Positions 9,551-18,607 are shown, counted from the stretch's first letter. The stretch: 64,000 nucleotides of DNA from Leucobacter sp. cx-328 (GCF_014530035.1 NZ_JACVMX010000002.1:186001-250000); one strand, 5' to 3'. Translations and numbers: made by a program. The notes: generated from the letters alone by a model not told the origin.

Positions 9551-10510
9551 GTGAGCATGTCCGTAAACAACGCTGTGCCCCTCCGTCGTTACTCGTACCT
9601 CGGTCCGGCCGGCACGTTTACCGAGGCTGCCCTTAAGCAGGTGCCAGAAGCGGTCGGCCAGAACTGGAACCCGGTCGCCAACCTCGGCGAAGCACTGCAA
9701 GACGTGGTGAGCGGCGAGAGCGATGCGGCGATGATCGCGATCGAGAACTCGATCGACGGTGGTGTCACCGTTGCGCAGGACGCGCTCGCGACCATTCCTG
9801 GCCTGCGCATCATCGGCGAGTACCTCGTCTCGGTGAACTTCGTGCTCGTCGTGCGACCCGGCACGAAGCTCGAAGACGTGCGCGTCGTGAGTGGCCACCC
9901 CGTCGCCTACGGCCAGTGCCGCGCATGGCTCGATAAGCACGTGCCAGCACACCAGCACATCCCTGCGCCCTCGAACGTGCAGGCAGTTGTCGACCTCTTT
10001 GAATCGAACGCCGACATTGACGCGGCGATCGCACCGCCCGGCATCGAAGACCATTACGACGTTGAGGTGCTCGCGTCTGGTCTCGCTGAGAACCCCGACG
10101 CGCAGACCCGCTTTGTGCTCGTCAGCAGCGTGCTGCCTGTCGCAGAGCCGACCGGCACCGACAAGACCTCGCTCATCGTCGAGCTGCCAGAAGACAAGTC
10201 GGGTGCTCTGCTGCTACTGCTCGAGCAGTTCGCGACCCGCGGCATCAACCTCACCCTGCTCGCGTCACGCCCCATCGGCGACCGCATGGGCCGCTACCGC
10301 TTCGTCATCGACGCAGAGGGCCACGTGAAGGACGAGCGCGTCGCAGACGCGATCCTCGGCGTGAAGCGTTTCAGCCCCCGCGTCGTGTTCCTCGGCTCGT
10401 ACCCGCGCGCAGACCGCCTGTCGGCGTCATACGCCGCAGGGCACAGCGATGACTCGTTCCGCGAGGCTCGCGAGTGGCTGAGCGACGTCGTTGACGGGTC
10501 GCGCGCGTAG
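9551..10510 (+). CDS. pheA: prephenate dehydratase
   Basis: Converts prephenate to phenylpyruvate in phenylalanine synthesis. The 319-residue protein begins near RRYSYLGPAGTFTEAAL, the canonical N-terminal motif, and has the IENSIDGGVT region of the catalytic domain. A C-terminal ACT domain starts about residue 205, with the regulatory NLTLLASRPIGDRMGRYRFVIDAEGH segment split across the binding loop. That implies feedback control by Phe. I chose GTG at 9551 because GGGGGA lies about 9 bases upstream, within the pgm stop region; ATG at 9557 is the alternative. The frame extends further upstream inside pgm but is not conserved-looking there. The very close spacing suggests co-transcription with pgm. 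Confidence 0.93.
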   Translation: MSMSVNNAVPLRRYSYLGPAGTFTEAALKQVPEAVGQNWNPVANLGEALQDVVSGESDAAMIAIENSIDGGVTVAQDALATIPGLRIIGEYLVSVNFVLVVRPGTKLEDVRVVSGHPVAYGQCRAWLDKHVPAHQHIPAPSNVQAVVDLFESNADIDAAIAPPGIEDHYDVEVLASGLAENPDAQTRFVLVSSVLPVAEPTGTDKTSLIVELPEDKSGALLLLLEQFATRGINLTLLASRPIGDRMGRYRFVIDAEGHVKDERVADAILGVKRFSPRVVFLGSYPRADRLSASYAAGHSDDSFREAREWLSDVVDGSRA

Positions 10511-10522
10511 TCGCGCGGTCAC

Positions 10523-10549
10523 GTGCCTGAGGGGTTAGCCCTCGGGCAC
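10523..10549. terminator. convergent hairpin between pheA and lipid kinase
   Basis: Arms 10523-10533 and 10539-10549 pair over 11 bp with one wobble. It overlaps the lipid kinase stop codon and can serve both strands. Confidence 0.55.
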
Positions 10550-11533
10550 CCACTCGGGGTCAACACGCAGCACGAGTGAGCGCGGGTCAACCGATCCGCT
10601 CACCTGCACAGCCAGACCGAAATCATCACCGTCAAGCTGCACCGGCTCGGGGTGCGGAACCGACAGCGCATACTTCCGCGCCAACGAATACGTCACCGCA
10701 CGACGGCCACGGCCAAGGTCGATGAATCGGCGACCGAAGCGGCTCTTCGAGAGCACGCCGTTTTCGAGGCCGATCTTGCGCCAAATACTCAACCAGCTGA
10801 ACGGTCCGAGTGGCTTCAACACGATGACGTCAAGCAGCCCGTCGTCGAGCTTTGCAGCGGGAATGAGGTGCACGCCGCCGGGCAGCAGCCCGCAGTTGCC
10901 GATCATCACCGTGAACACGCGAAGCGACTTCACCGCACCCTGATCAAGCGAGTAGTGCACCTCGAGGGGTTTCTCCTTGACCATCGTGCGCACGCCGGCC
11001 GACACATACGCGAGCCAGCCAAACTTCTTCTTCAGGTCAGGGTTCGTGACCGAGATTGTGCGGGCATCGAGTCCCATACCCGCAAGCACGAGGAAGACGT
11101 GTTCCTCTTCAGACTCGTCCGGCCGCACGATGTTGAGTAGACCGAGGTCGATGGGGCGATCCGCGCCCTGGAACGCCGCGCGCACGACATTCTGCATGTC
11201 GTCAAGGGGCGCACCCAGGTTGCGCGCGAGGAGATTACCGGTGCCCTGCGGCACGATCGTGAGCGGGACTCCGGTCCCACGCATTCCTTCAGCAAGGGCG
11301 CGGATCGTGCCGTCGCCGCCCGCACCAAGCACAACAGCGGCGCCCTCGTCGATGGCGCGCTGGGCCGCGCTCGTGCCCGCATCTTCCTTCGCGGTCTCGT
11401 GCCACTGCGTCGGACCCCAGCCTGCGTCGGTCTCGGCGATCGACACGGCGACCCGCAACGCGTCGACGTCGGTTTTGAACGGCTGATACACCACTGCTGC
11501 GTGAGGGATGGGCTCGTTCTGCTCGCTCGACAT
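10535..11533 (-). CDS. diacylglycerol-kinase-fold lipid kinase (YegS/DgkB-like)
   Basis: The 332-residue protein has the DAGK catalytic signature GAGGDGTIRALAEGM at about residues 70-84 and a second PQGTGNLLARNLG motif, which together define the ATP/lipid kinase fold. The C-terminal beta-sandwich half is also present. It probably phosphorylates a membrane lipid such as diacylglycerol; sphingosine-type substrates are a weaker possibility. I chose ATG 11533 over 11566 because TACTCT lies at -13 to -8 on the minus strand, giving a leaderless start. It is divergent from serS and both 5' ends are leaderless-like. Confidence 0.85.
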   Translation of the reverse strand: MSSEQNEPIPHAAVVYQPFKTDVDALRVAVSIAETDAGWGPTQWHETAKEDAGTSAAQRAIDEGAAVVLGAGGDGTIRALAEGMRGTGVPLTIVPQGTGNLLARNLGAPLDDMQNVVRAAFQGADRPIDLGLLNIVRPDESEEEHVFLVLAGMGLDARTISVTNPDLKKKFGWLAYVSAGVRTMVKEKPLEVHYSLDQGAVKSLRVFTVMIGNCGLLPGGVHLIPAAKLDDGLLDVIVLKPLGPFSWLSIWRKIGLENGVLSKSRFGRRFIDLGRGRRAVTYSLARKYALSVPHPEPVQLDGDDFGLAVQVSGSVDPRSLVLRVDPEWVPEG

Positions 11534-11588
11534 GGCTATAAGAGTAGTAGGTTGTGCATCTTTCAAGCAGATGCCCGGCTGCAGGCTC

Positions 11589-11594
11589 TAAGCT
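11589..11594 (+). promoter_or_regulatory. -10 box TAAGCT for leaderless serS
   Basis: TAAGCT lies at exactly -12 to -7 from the serS GTG (11601). Confidence 0.55.
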
Positions 11595-11600
11595 TGGGGT

Positions 11601-12893
11601 GTGATCGATCCCGTACTTCTCCGCAACGATCCCGAGACCGTTAAGCGCTCCCAGCGAGCGCGTGGCAACGACGAGTCGGTGGTTGATCGTGCCATCGAGG
11701 CAGATATTGCCCGTCGCGCCGCACTGGCAGAGTTTGAGAGCCTCCGCGCTGCTCAGAAAGATGTCAGTGCCAAGGTCAAGACCGCAGCAAAGGAAGACAA
11801 GCCTGCCGCTGCTGCCGAGGCGAAGGAATTCGCTGGCAAGGTCAAGGCTGCTGATGCTCGCTCGAAGGAGGCCGCTGAGGTCTTCGAGAAGGCGGCACTG
11901 GCAATTGAGAATCTGGTGATTGACGGTGTCCCGGAGGGTGGCGAAGAGAACTTCGTAACGCTCCGCACCGTCGGCGAGGTTCCCGCCTTCGACTTCGAGC
12001 CCCGTGACCACCTTGAGCTCGGTGAGATGCTCGGCGCGATCGACATGCAGCGCGGCGCGAAGGTGTCTGGCGCTCGCTTCTACTTCCTGCGCGGTGTGGG
12101 TGCTCGTCTCGAGATCGCCCTCATGAACCTCGCGCTCGACCGCGCACTCTCGCACGGCTTCACGCCGCTCATCACCCCGACGCTGGTGAAGCCCGAGATT
12201 ATGCAGGGCACCGGCTTCCTCGGTGAGCATGCTGACGAGGTCTACCATCTGCCGAACCAGGATCTGTACCTGACCGGCACGAGCGAGGTCGCTCTCGCTG
12301 GCTACCACTCGGACGAGATCATTGATCTTGAGGGCGGCCCCCTCCGCTACGCTGGCTGGTCGACCTGCTACCGCAGCGAGGCTGGCTCGCACGGCAAGGA
12401 CACCCGCGGCATCCTGCGCGTGCACCAGTTCAACAAGCTGGAGATGTTCGTCTACATCGATCCGAAGGACGCAGAGACGGAGCACGACCGTCTCGTCGCG
12501 CTGCAGGAAGAGATGCTGCAGTCGCTCGGCCTCACCTACCGCGTCATCGATGTTGCTGCTGGCGACCTCGGTTCGAGCGCGGCTCGGAAGTTCGACATTG
12601 AGGCATGGGTTCCGACCCAGGGCACCTTCCGCGAGCTCACCTCGACGAGCAACTGCACCAGCTACCAGGCCCGCCGCCTCTCGACGCGCTACCGTACCGA
12701 GACCGGTAAGACCGCGCACGTCGCGACCCTGAACGGAACGCTCGCGACCACTCGCTGGATCGTAGCGATTCTTGAAACTCACCAGCGCGCTGACGGCAGC
12801 GTGACGGTACCTGAGGTGCTTCGCCCGTACCTCGGTGGCCTCGAAGTGCTCGAGCCCACCGCAGGCGCAGCAACCTCGGGAGACACTAAGTAG
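11601..12893 (+). CDS. serS: seryl-tRNA synthetase
   Basis: Charges tRNA-Ser with serine; class II synthetase. The 430-residue protein has the N-terminal long coiled-coil arm (about residues 30-105, rich in Lys/Glu/Ala) that contacts the tRNA-Ser variable arm. The class II core includes [15 protein letters not shown], motif 2 ([22 protein letters not shown], interrupted here by residue order only) and motif 3 near [15 protein letters not shown]. The start is GTG. Two tRNA-Ser genes lie downstream (13.8 and 16.4 kb). The HAD gene follows after 9 bases and is probably co-transcribed. Confidence 0.96.
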   Translation: MIDPVLLRNDPETVKRSQRARGNDESVVDRAIEADIARRAALAEFESLRAAQKDVSAKVKTAAKEDKPAAAAEAKEFAGKVKAADARSKEAAEVFEKAALAIENLVIDGVPEGGEENFVTLRTVGEVPAFDFEPRDHLELGEMLGAIDMQRGAKVSGARFYFLRGVGARLEIALMNLALDRALSHGFTPLITPTLVKPEIMQGTGFLGEHADEVYHLPNQDLYLTGTSEVALAGYHSDEIIDLEGGPLRYAGWSTCYRSEAGSHGKDTRGILRVHQFNKLEMFVYIDPKDAETEHDRLVALQEEMLQSLGLTYRVIDVAAGDLGSSAARKFDIEAWVPTQGTFRELTSTSNCTSYQARRLSTRYRTETGKTAHVATLNGTLATTRWIVAILETHQRADGSVTVPEVLRPYLGGLEVLEPTAGAATSGDTK

Positions 12894-12902
12894 GAGGAAT
12901 CT

Positions 12903-13769
12903 TTGGCGGCATCGCTTCGCTCAGACGAACGACACCTCATTGCGCTCGACCTAGACGGCACCGTCCTCGGGCACGAGATGCCTGGCGCAGATGATGACCC
13001 ATCAGAGGGTCACATCTCGGAAGATCTGATTGGGGCGATCCGCACCCTCCATAACGCCGGGCACCTGGTCGTCGTCGCGACCGGGCGCTCGGTGGACGCC
13101 ACCCTGCCGATTGTCGAGCGTCTCGGCATCGCGGCAGAGTGGGTCATCGCGGCAAACGGTGCGGTGACGCTCAAGCGCGATCCGCTCGCGACGCGTGCGT
13201 ACCGCCGTGAGATTGTCGAGGCGTTTGATCCGACTGATGCGCTGTTGCGGATCCGCCCCCACTTGTTCAACGCCCGCTACGCGGTCGAACTCGCCGATGG
13301 CGGGTTTCTCTACACCGAGCAGATCCCCGCAGGGACACTGCCCTCGGAACAGAAGCAGGTCGCCTTTGAAGACCTGCTGCACGTCAACGCCTCGCGCGTA
13401 GTTGTCGTGTCGCCGAACGCGAACGTGGAAAAGTTCTTTGAGACCGTCGAATCGCTCGGTCTCACCCACGTCTCCTACGTCGTTGGCACGACGTCATGGC
13501 TCGACATTGCGCCCGCAGGCGTGACCAAGGCGAGCGCGCTTGAGGTCGTGCGTGCGCGCATGGATGTCAGTCAGGGCAACGTTTTTGCGGCGGGTGACGG
13601 GCGCAACGACATCGAGATGTTGCGCTGGGCTTCACGCCTCGGGGACGGTGTCGCGATGGGACAGGCGTGCGAAGAAGTGCGTAACGCTGCGAGTCGAACG
13701 ACCGCCTCGGTCTTCGATGACGGCCTACTTCTTGCACTTCGTGAGCGTTTCCCGGTTCTGCTCGGCTAG
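12903..13769 (+). CDS. Cof-type HAD-superfamily hydrolase
   Basis: The 288-residue protein starts with LIALDLDGTVLG (motif I DxDGT), then VVATGRS (motif II), a C2B cap, a Lys in VTKASAL (motif III) and GDGRNDIEML (motif IV GDxxND). This is the HAD-IIB/Cof layout of sugar- or nucleotide-phosphate phosphatases. The start is TTG at 12903 with GGAGGA directly upstream, overlapping the serS stop, so it is translationally linked to serS. Substrate not predictable from the sequence. Confidence 0.88.
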   Translation: MAASLRSDERHLIALDLDGTVLGHEMPGADDDPSEGHISEDLIGAIRTLHNAGHLVVVATGRSVDATLPIVERLGIAAEWVIAANGAVTLKRDPLATRAYRREIVEAFDPTDALLRIRPHLFNARYAVELADGGFLYTEQIPAGTLPSEQKQVAFEDLLHVNASRVVVVSPNANVEKFFETVESLGLTHVSYVVGTTSWLDIAPAGVTKASALEVVRARMDVSQGNVFAAGDGRNDIEMLRWASRLGDGVAMGQACEEVRNAASRTTASVFDDGLLLALRERFPVLLG

Positions 13770-13792
13770 AAAGTTTTGCTAAGCTCGTTCGC

Positions 13793-13880
13793 GGAGGGTT
13801 GTCCGAGCGGCCGAAGGAACTTGTCTTGAAAACAAGCAGGCGGTGATCCCGTCTCAGGAGTTCAAATCTCCTACCCTCCG
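13793..13880 (+). tRNA. tRNA-Ser (anticodon TGA)
   Basis: The acceptor arm GGAGGGT pairs with ACCCTCC (13873-13879), followed by discriminator G and an encoded CCA (13881-13883). The anticodon loop CTTGAAA carries TGA, the variable arm is long as in class II tRNAs, and the T arm carries GTTCAAATC. Confidence 0.95.
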
Positions 13881-13890
13881 CCAGTAAAGA

Positions 13891-13929
13891 CCCCCGACTC
13901 GTAGTCTGACTACTTGAGTCGGGGGCTTT
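13891..13929 (+). terminator. terminator after tRNA-Ser(TGA)
   Basis: Arms 13891-13900 and 13916-13925 (CCCCCGACTC with complement) with an inner GTAG/CTAC stem, followed by CTTTTC. Confidence 0.85.
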
Positions 13930-14210
13930 TCTTTGTCTGGGGCGGGTTGGGCTTGGGCGGCTGGCTGGTCCTGGCGCTCGCCCGCGCTTATTGCGCCAAC
14001 CCCGCAAAACAGGCACTTTCTGACAAAAATGCCCCTTTCATGCGCATGAAACCCCTCTTTTCGAGAGAACGGCCCCTTTTTACGAGGTTCACACGGTCGA
14101 ACCGGCCGCACCCAAGCTCACAACAAGCGCGCTCACACTGCATCGCCAGCAGACACGAGGCCTCACGTGGTCCACCCGGGAGTCTTTGGCCGGCGCCCGC
14201 CTTCGCGTTG
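13930..14210. other. intergenic region with palindromic element
   Basis: No gene is visible. It contains GCGCCAACCCCGC (about 13991-14003), several C4/T-rich segments and a perfect 16-bp palindrome TTTCATGCGCATGAAA at 14036-14051. The same palindrome recurs at 49411-49426 in another intergenic region. Confidence 0.6.
14036..14051. repeat. 16-bp palindrome, copy 1
   Basis: TTTCATGCGCATGAAA, self-complementary and identical to 49411-49426. Both copies follow a CCCC-rich run. Confidence 0.7.
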
Positions 14211-14460
14211 TTACGGCAGATACACCTCAACGATTGGCACGAGCTGTGCGAGGAGCTCCTCGCGTGACAGGTCGGCAAGCGGTGAGATCTGCATGATGTA
14301 GCGGCTGATGCCGATTCCCAGCAGGTGCGCGCCGAGCAGCTGGGTGCGCACGGAAACGAGTGCGGGATCTTGTGCGAGCTGGGCGAGCGCGGCTGGCCCA
14401 CGCTGCTCTGCCACGACTTGAAGCCCCGATTTAAGGGTCTCAGAGATGAGTGCCTGCAGC
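14211..14460 (-). pseudogene. TetR-family regulator, 3' remnant
   Basis: Reading the minus strand gives about 83 residues (ALISETLKSG...VVAEQRGPAAL...LLGAHLLGIGISRYIM...EELLAQLVPIVEVYLP, stop at 14211). They resemble the C-terminal ligand/dimer domain of a TetR regulator. The N-terminal helix-turn-helix is missing. The similarity ends near 14460, where a plus-strand transporter fragment begins. This is half of a divergent regulator/transporter pair left after an internal deletion. A short peptide could start at GTG 14414, but it could not bind DNA. Confidence 0.65.
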
Positions 14461-14461
14461 C

Positions 14462-14863
14462 GTGCTCGGCCCGTGGTTTGATCTGCTCCCCGGGAACTAC
14501 TGGTTGAACGCTCTTGCGCTCGGGGGAGCCGCGCTCGCTATCTCTGGCACAATTGCCGGACTCGGCTCACTGTTGGGCAAGGCTGGGGCTGGGCTTGGAG
14601 TTGTCCTGTTGATGCTGGTTGGCACGCCTTGGGGCGGTGTGATGGTTCCCGCCGAGTTCCTTCCGAGCGCGATGGCGACCATCGGGGCGCATATGCCAAC
14701 CGGTACGTTGGTGAGCCTCATTACATCGATCAATTACTTCCCGGAGGCGGCGACGGTCGGTCAGTGGCTGACCTTGGCGATCTGGGCAATTGCTGGCATG
14801 CTGCTCATTCTGATTGGTGCGCTGATCCGCGCCCGTCGCAACCGCAGCGAGATTGGTCAGTAG
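14462..14863 (+). pseudogene. membrane transport protein, 3' remnant
   Basis: About 130 residues beginning near PWFDLLPGNYWLNAL and ending ARRNRSEIGQ contain four hydrophobic segments with LLGKAGAGLGVVLLM and GGVMVPAEFLP. This looks like the C-terminal membrane part of an ABC-2/YhgE-type or related permease. The N-terminal half is missing. The fragment begins where the tetR fragment on the opposite strand ends, so both genes lost their 5' halves in one event. A start codon at 14450 is available but lies on the junction. Confidence 0.6.
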
Positions 14864-14900
14864 CTGGGTTACGCCGGCGGCATACTGAGCCGCACGCTCG

Positions 14901-14943
14901 GTCACCCCGCTCAGCAGCAGAAATGCTTGCTGAACGGGGTGAC
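14901..14943. terminator. hairpin downstream of transporter remnant
   Basis: GTCACCCCG (14901-14909) pairs with CGGGGTGAC (14935-14943), with an inner TCAGCA/TGCTGA stem. There is no clear T tract. Confidence 0.55.
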
Positions 14944-15082
14944 TTGGTTCTCGGGGAGAGCAGTAGTTCCCTGATAATCTCCTTGAGAGTCGAGCATCGC
15001 AGGAGTCCTCCAGCGTTTCGCGGTAGATTTGAAGCTTGAATGTCGTCCGGCAACCGGCCGGCGCGTGGGAGGGAACTGCCAT

Positions 15083-16363
15083 ATGGCACGCAGCAACGAA
15101 CGAGATGCCGCACAGGGTGCGGGCGTCCGGCACGGCTCGTTGCGCCGTTCACGTACCTGGGTCAACGTGCTCCGCACGGTCACTGCGCTCGTCGTGGTGG
15201 TTGCGGTCAGCGGTGTCGCGACGGTGTCGTATGCGCTGTTGAATGTTGCTTCCGGCCTGCAGACGGTTGAGCTGAAGTCGAAGGGTGCAGTTGGCGCTGC
15301 CGACCAATCAATCGATGGCGCAATCACGATGCTGCTTGTCGGTTCTGACACTCGAGCGGGTCAGTCGTATGACGACGGCGAGACCGGCGAGCTGAACGAC
15401 GTGAACCTGCTGTTGCACGTTTCGGCGGATCACAAAAATGCCACCGTGGTCAGCTTCCCGCGTGACCTAATGTTGCCGATCCCCAGCTGCCCCGGGCCCG
15501 ACGGCGAACCTGAGTACTACTCGGCAATGAGTGAACAGCAGCTGAACACCACCCTCGGTTACGGCGGTCTGCCGTGTGCTGTGCTCACGATTGAAGAGCT
15601 CACTGGCATGGATATCCCGTACGCCGGTGTTGTGACCTTCGACGGCGTGATCGCGATCTCGAACGCGATTGGTGGCGTCGATGTCTGCCTCACCGCACCA
15701 CTTGAGGACGTTGAGAACACCGGCCTTGATCTTCCTGCTGGCATGAACACACTGCAGGGTGAGCAGGCGCTGCAGTTCCTCCGTACCCGTCACGGTGTTG
15801 GCGATGGTGGAGACCTCGGCCGCATCAATAACCAGCAGGTCTTCATGTCTGCGATGATGCGCAAGCTGAAGAGCGCCGATACGCTGTCTGACCCACTGAA
15901 GGTCTACGGCCTCGCGAAGGCCGGAGTCGAGAACCTGACGCTGTCGAGCAACATGGCGTCGGTGAACTTCATCCAGGCGATGGCAGGCACGGTCAAGGAC
16001 ATTGACCTCGAACGTATGAACTTTGTGCAGTACCCGTCGCTCGACCACCCATATGAGTCGGGTCGCCTGACCCCGAACTATGAACTCGCTGACATGCTCT
16101 TTGAGACCATCAAGAGTGGCCAGCCCTTCGATGTGACCGGCCAGGGCCTTGTTGCTCAGGTTGAGGGCGCCACGGATGCACCCGCTGAGGAAGTCCCGGC
16201 AGAAGAAACGCCCGCAACTGATGCGACGCCGGAAGACTCTGGAGAAAATTCCAGCGGTACTGGGACGACGGCAACCACGCCTTCCGCCCCTGTTCAGCTG
16301 CCAGATTCGATCACTGGTGTGAAGCCAGACAAGCAGGTTTGTTCTGGTGGCAGCGGTTATTAG
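15083..16363 (+). CDS. LytR-CpsA-Psr (LCP) family cell-wall glycopolymer ligase
   Basis: The 426-residue protein has a single N-terminal membrane helix (about residues 28-52) and an extracytoplasmic LCP domain. The domain has MLLVGSDTRAG, the VVSFPRDLMLPIP motif with its phosphate-binding Arg, and LRTRHGVGDGGDLGRINNQQ with the conserved Arg residues. The C-terminus is a Pro/Ala/Glu-rich tail. LCP enzymes attach anionic polymers to peptidoglycan from polyprenyl-pyrophosphate donors. I chose ATG 15083 because GGGAGGG lies 10-16 bases upstream; the frame is open further 5' but lacks a better start. It stands alone, just before a tRNA gene. Confidence 0.9.
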   Translation: MARSNERDAAQGAGVRHGSLRRSRTWVNVLRTVTALVVVVAVSGVATVSYALLNVASGLQTVELKSKGAVGAADQSIDGAITMLLVGSDTRAGQSYDDGETGELNDVNLLLHVSADHKNATVVSFPRDLMLPIPSCPGPDGEPEYYSAMSEQQLNTTLGYGGLPCAVLTIEELTGMDIPYAGVVTFDGVIAISNAIGGVDVCLTAPLEDVENTGLDLPAGMNTLQGEQALQFLRTRHGVGDGGDLGRINNQQVFMSAMMRKLKSADTLSDPLKVYGLAKAGVENLTLSSNMASVNFIQAMAGTVKDIDLERMNFVQYPSLDHPYESGRLTPNYELADMLFETIKSGQPFDVTGQGLVAQVEGATDAPAEEVPAEETPATDATPEDSGENSSGTGTTATTPSAPVQLPDSITGVKPDKQVCSGGSGY

Positions 16364-16422
16364 CGCGTCCGATTTCTCTATCCAGGGATTCACCCATTAG
16401 GATTAGAGAGCTGTCCACGCAT

Positions 16423-16511
16423 GGAGACGTGCCGGAGCGGCCGAACGGACTTCACTGCTAATGAAGGGTTCTTGTTAAAGGGAACCGGGGGTTCAAATCC
16501 CCCCGTCTCCG
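16423..16511 (+). tRNA. tRNA-Ser (anticodon GCT)
   Basis: The acceptor stem GGAGACG pairs with CGTCTCC (16504-16510), then discriminator G and encoded CCA (16512-16514). The anticodon loop holds GCT, the variable arm is long, and the T arm has GTTCAAATC. Confidence 0.95.
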
Positions 16512-16526
16512 CCATAGCTGGACAGC

Positions 16527-16563
16527 CGAAAGCCCCTGAGAAATCAGGGGCTTTCGTCATTTC
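16527..16563 (+). terminator. terminator after tRNA-Ser(GCT)
   Basis: A perfect 13-bp stem (16527-16539 with 16544-16556) with a GAAA loop, followed by TCATTTCT. Confidence 0.9.
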
Positions 16564-16645
16564 TGCGCACGGAATTGGTTGTGTACGAGGTGGGATGTGA
16601 GCTGTGTCATTTGGGCGCGCTCCTGATCCGCCAATTTGCGGCTTG

Positions 16646-16663
16646 TATTGATAAACGTCAATA
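16646..16663. promoter_or_regulatory. candidate ArsR operator
   Basis: TATTGA-TAAACG-TCAATA is a perfect 6-bp inverted repeat just upstream of acr3. It is AT-rich and similar in style to ArsR/SmtB operators. Control by the ArsR encoded in this operon is inferred. Confidence 0.5.
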
Positions 16664-16670
16664 TAGAGAA

Positions 16671-17804
16671 ATGACCGCACGTGACCGATCCGCGCCCCGC
16701 ATGACCACGCTCGATCGGGGGCTCCCGATCTGGATCGCGCTCGCGATGGTCGTCGGTCTGCTGCTCGGCCGATTCGTGCCTGGCTTGTCGAGTGTGCTTG
16801 CCGCGCTCGAGGTCGGGGGCGTCTCGCTGCCCATTGCCATCGGCTTGCTTGTCATGATGTATCCGGTGCTCGCGAAGGTGCGGTATGACCGGGTGGCCGC
16901 AGTCACGGGCGATCGCAAGCTTCTGATCTCGTCGCTGCTGTTGAATTGGCTTGTTGGTCCCGCGCTCATGTTTGCGCTCGCGTGGCTGTTCTTGCCAGAT
17001 CTCCCGGAGTATCGCACCGGACTTATCATCGTGGGCCTCGCGCGCTGCATTGCGATGGTCGTGGTGTGGAGCGATCTTGCGTGTGCTGATCGTGAGGCAA
17101 CCGCGGTGCTCATTGCACTGAACTCGGTGTTCCAGATTCTCATGTTCTCTGTCCTGGGATGGTTCTATCTCTCCGTGCTGCCGGGTTGGCTTGGACTTGA
17201 CTCACAAGGGCTAGCTGTCTCGATGGGCCAGATCACTGTGAACGTGCTGGTGTTCCTCGGCATTCCAGTGATTGCAGGTTTCCTGTCTCGCAGGGTCGGT
17301 GAGGCTCGCAGGGGGCGCGAATGGTATGAGTCGCGGTTCCTGCCGCGCATTGGGCCGTGGGCGCTGTACGGCTTGCTGTTCACGATCGCGCTGCTATTTG
17401 CGCTGCAAGGCGAGGCGGTGACCACGCGCCCGCTCGATGTGGTGCGGATCGCGCTCCCGCTACTCCTGTACTTCCTCCTGATGTGGGGTATCGGAATGGG
17501 TGTGGGCAGGATGCTCGGGCTGGGCTATGCGCGATCGGCGACGCTTGCCTTCACAGCGGCCGGTAACAACTTTGAACTGGCGATTGCCGTGGCAGTTGGA
17601 ACGTTTGGGGTCGCCTCCGGGCAGGCTCTCGCCGGGGTGGTTGGCCCGCTCATTGAGGTGCCGGTGCTGGTCGGGCTGGTGCATGTCTCGCTGTGGGCGG
17701 CGCGGGTTTGGTTCGGGGAGTCGACTGGGGAACCAGCACCCGGGTCAGAAGCCGCGATGCCAGGAAGCAACGTGCTTCCCGGCGATGCTGAGGTGGCCAG
17801 ATGA
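16671..17804 (+). CDS. acr3: arsenite efflux permease, Acr3 family
   Basis: Exports arsenite across the membrane by proton antiport. The 377-residue protein has about ten hydrophobic segments and Acr3-type features (LPIAIGLLVMMYPVLAKVRY; GLARCIAMVVVWSDLACAD with the conserved Cys; TAAGNNFELAIAVA). ATG 16671 is chosen because it follows the inverted repeat and a GAGAA site; an upstream in-frame extension would run through the operator. It overlaps arsR by 4 bases (ATGA), so the operon acr3-arsR-arsC is translationally coupled. Confidence 0.93.
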   Translation: MTARDRSAPRMTTLDRGLPIWIALAMVVGLLLGRFVPGLSSVLAALEVGGVSLPIAIGLLVMMYPVLAKVRYDRVAAVTGDRKLLISSLLLNWLVGPALMFALAWLFLPDLPEYRTGLIIVGLARCIAMVVVWSDLACADREATAVLIALNSVFQILMFSVLGWFYLSVLPGWLGLDSQGLAVSMGQITVNVLVFLGIPVIAGFLSRRVGEARRGREWYESRFLPRIGPWALYGLLFTIALLFALQGEAVTTRPLDVVRIALPLLLYFLLMWGIGMGVGRMLGLGYARSATLAFTAAGNNFELAIAVAVGTFGVASGQALAGVVGPLIEVPVLVGLVHVSLWAARVWFGESTGEPAPGSEAAMPGSNVLPGDAEVAR

Positions 17805-18190
17805 GTGCCGCGCGCGGTGAATCCTGTACGCCTGAGCCTGGGTTCGCTTCCCGTATGGGGGCGCAGAGCGCGGCGCAGGCAGCCGCAGTGTTGAAAGCGG
17901 TCGGCGATCCGCTTCGGCTGCGAATGCTCTCGGCGATTGCCACTGACTCCCGGGGGGAGTCTTGCGTCTGTGACCTCCAAGGTCTCACTGATGCTGCGCA
18001 GCCCACGGTGTCCCACCACTTGCGGTTGCTTAAGGAGGCAGGCCTCGTGGTGTCCGAGCGGCGCGGAACCTGGGTCTACTACCGCGTTGCCCCGTCCCGT
18101 GCGGACGTGGTGGCAGTGCTGCTTGACCTTGCCGACTCGGTGGCAAGCGCGTTGGGCGATCCGCGCGCGAATTCTGAAACGAAGGAGTGA
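17801..18190 (+). CDS. arsR: ArsR-family arsenic-responsive repressor
   Basis: The 129-residue winged-helix protein has SCVCDL at about residues 53-58, the Cys-x-Cys arsenite-binding motif of classic ArsR. The recognition helix QPTVSHHLRLLKEAGLV and the beta wing ERRGTWVYYRV follow. It should repress the acr3 promoter and release on As(III) binding. It overlaps acr3 by 4 bases and lies 3 bases before arsC. The repressor being in the middle of the operon gives autoregulation. Confidence 0.92.
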   Translation: MSAARGESCTPEPGFASRMGAQSAAQAAAVLKAVGDPLRLRMLSAIATDSRGESCVCDLQGLTDAAQPTVSHHLRLLKEAGLVVSERRGTWVYYRVAPSRADVVAVLLDLADSVASALGDPRANSETKE

Positions 18191-18193
18191 CAC

Positions 18194-18607
18194 ATGTCTC
18201 AACTCGCTCTGCCCGCAGTCATGTTTGTGTGCGTTCACAATGCCGGTCGCTCGCAGATGGCGGCCGGTTGGCTACGCAGCATCGCGGGTGACCGCGTTGT
18301 CGTGCGTTCTGCGGGTTCTGCTCCCGCTGAATCGCTGAATCCCGCAGCCGTGGCCGTGATGGCTGAGGTGGGTATCGATATTGCGGCGGCGGTGCCACAG
18401 GTGCTGACCACCGAAGACGTTCGTGAGTCTGACGTCGTCATTACCATGGGCTGCGGTGACGCGTGCCCGATCTTCCCGGGCAAACGGTACGAGGATTGGC
18501 AGCTCGATGACCCGGCTGGTCAGGGTGTTGCATCAGTGCGCGTCATTCGCGACGAGATTCGGGCGCGGATCGAGGTGCTTGTCTCGGAGTTGCTTTCGGG
18601 GGAGTAG
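18194..18607 (+). CDS. arsC: arsenate reductase, low-MW phosphatase fold
   Basis: Reduces arsenate to arsenite for export. The 137-residue protein has FVCVHNAGRSQMA, the P-loop with nucleophile Cys13, and MGCGDACPIFPGKRYEDWQLDDPAG split over the second catalytic region (Cys near 85 and 89). In actinobacteria this family is often mycothiol-coupled; thioredoxin coupling is the alternative and I cannot tell from this sequence alone. It ends the three-gene arsenic operon. Confidence 0.93.
   Translation: MSQLALPAVMFVCVHNAGRSQMAAGWLRSIAGDRVVVRSAGSAPAESLNPAAVAVMAEVGIDIAAAVPQVLTTEDVRESDVVITMGCGDACPIFPGKRYEDWQLDDPAGQGVASVRVIRDEIRARIEVLVSELLSGE

Noticed and set aside
11289-12782. 497-codon open frame on the minus strand
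   Set aside because: It is antisense to serS, which has the class II synthetase motifs.
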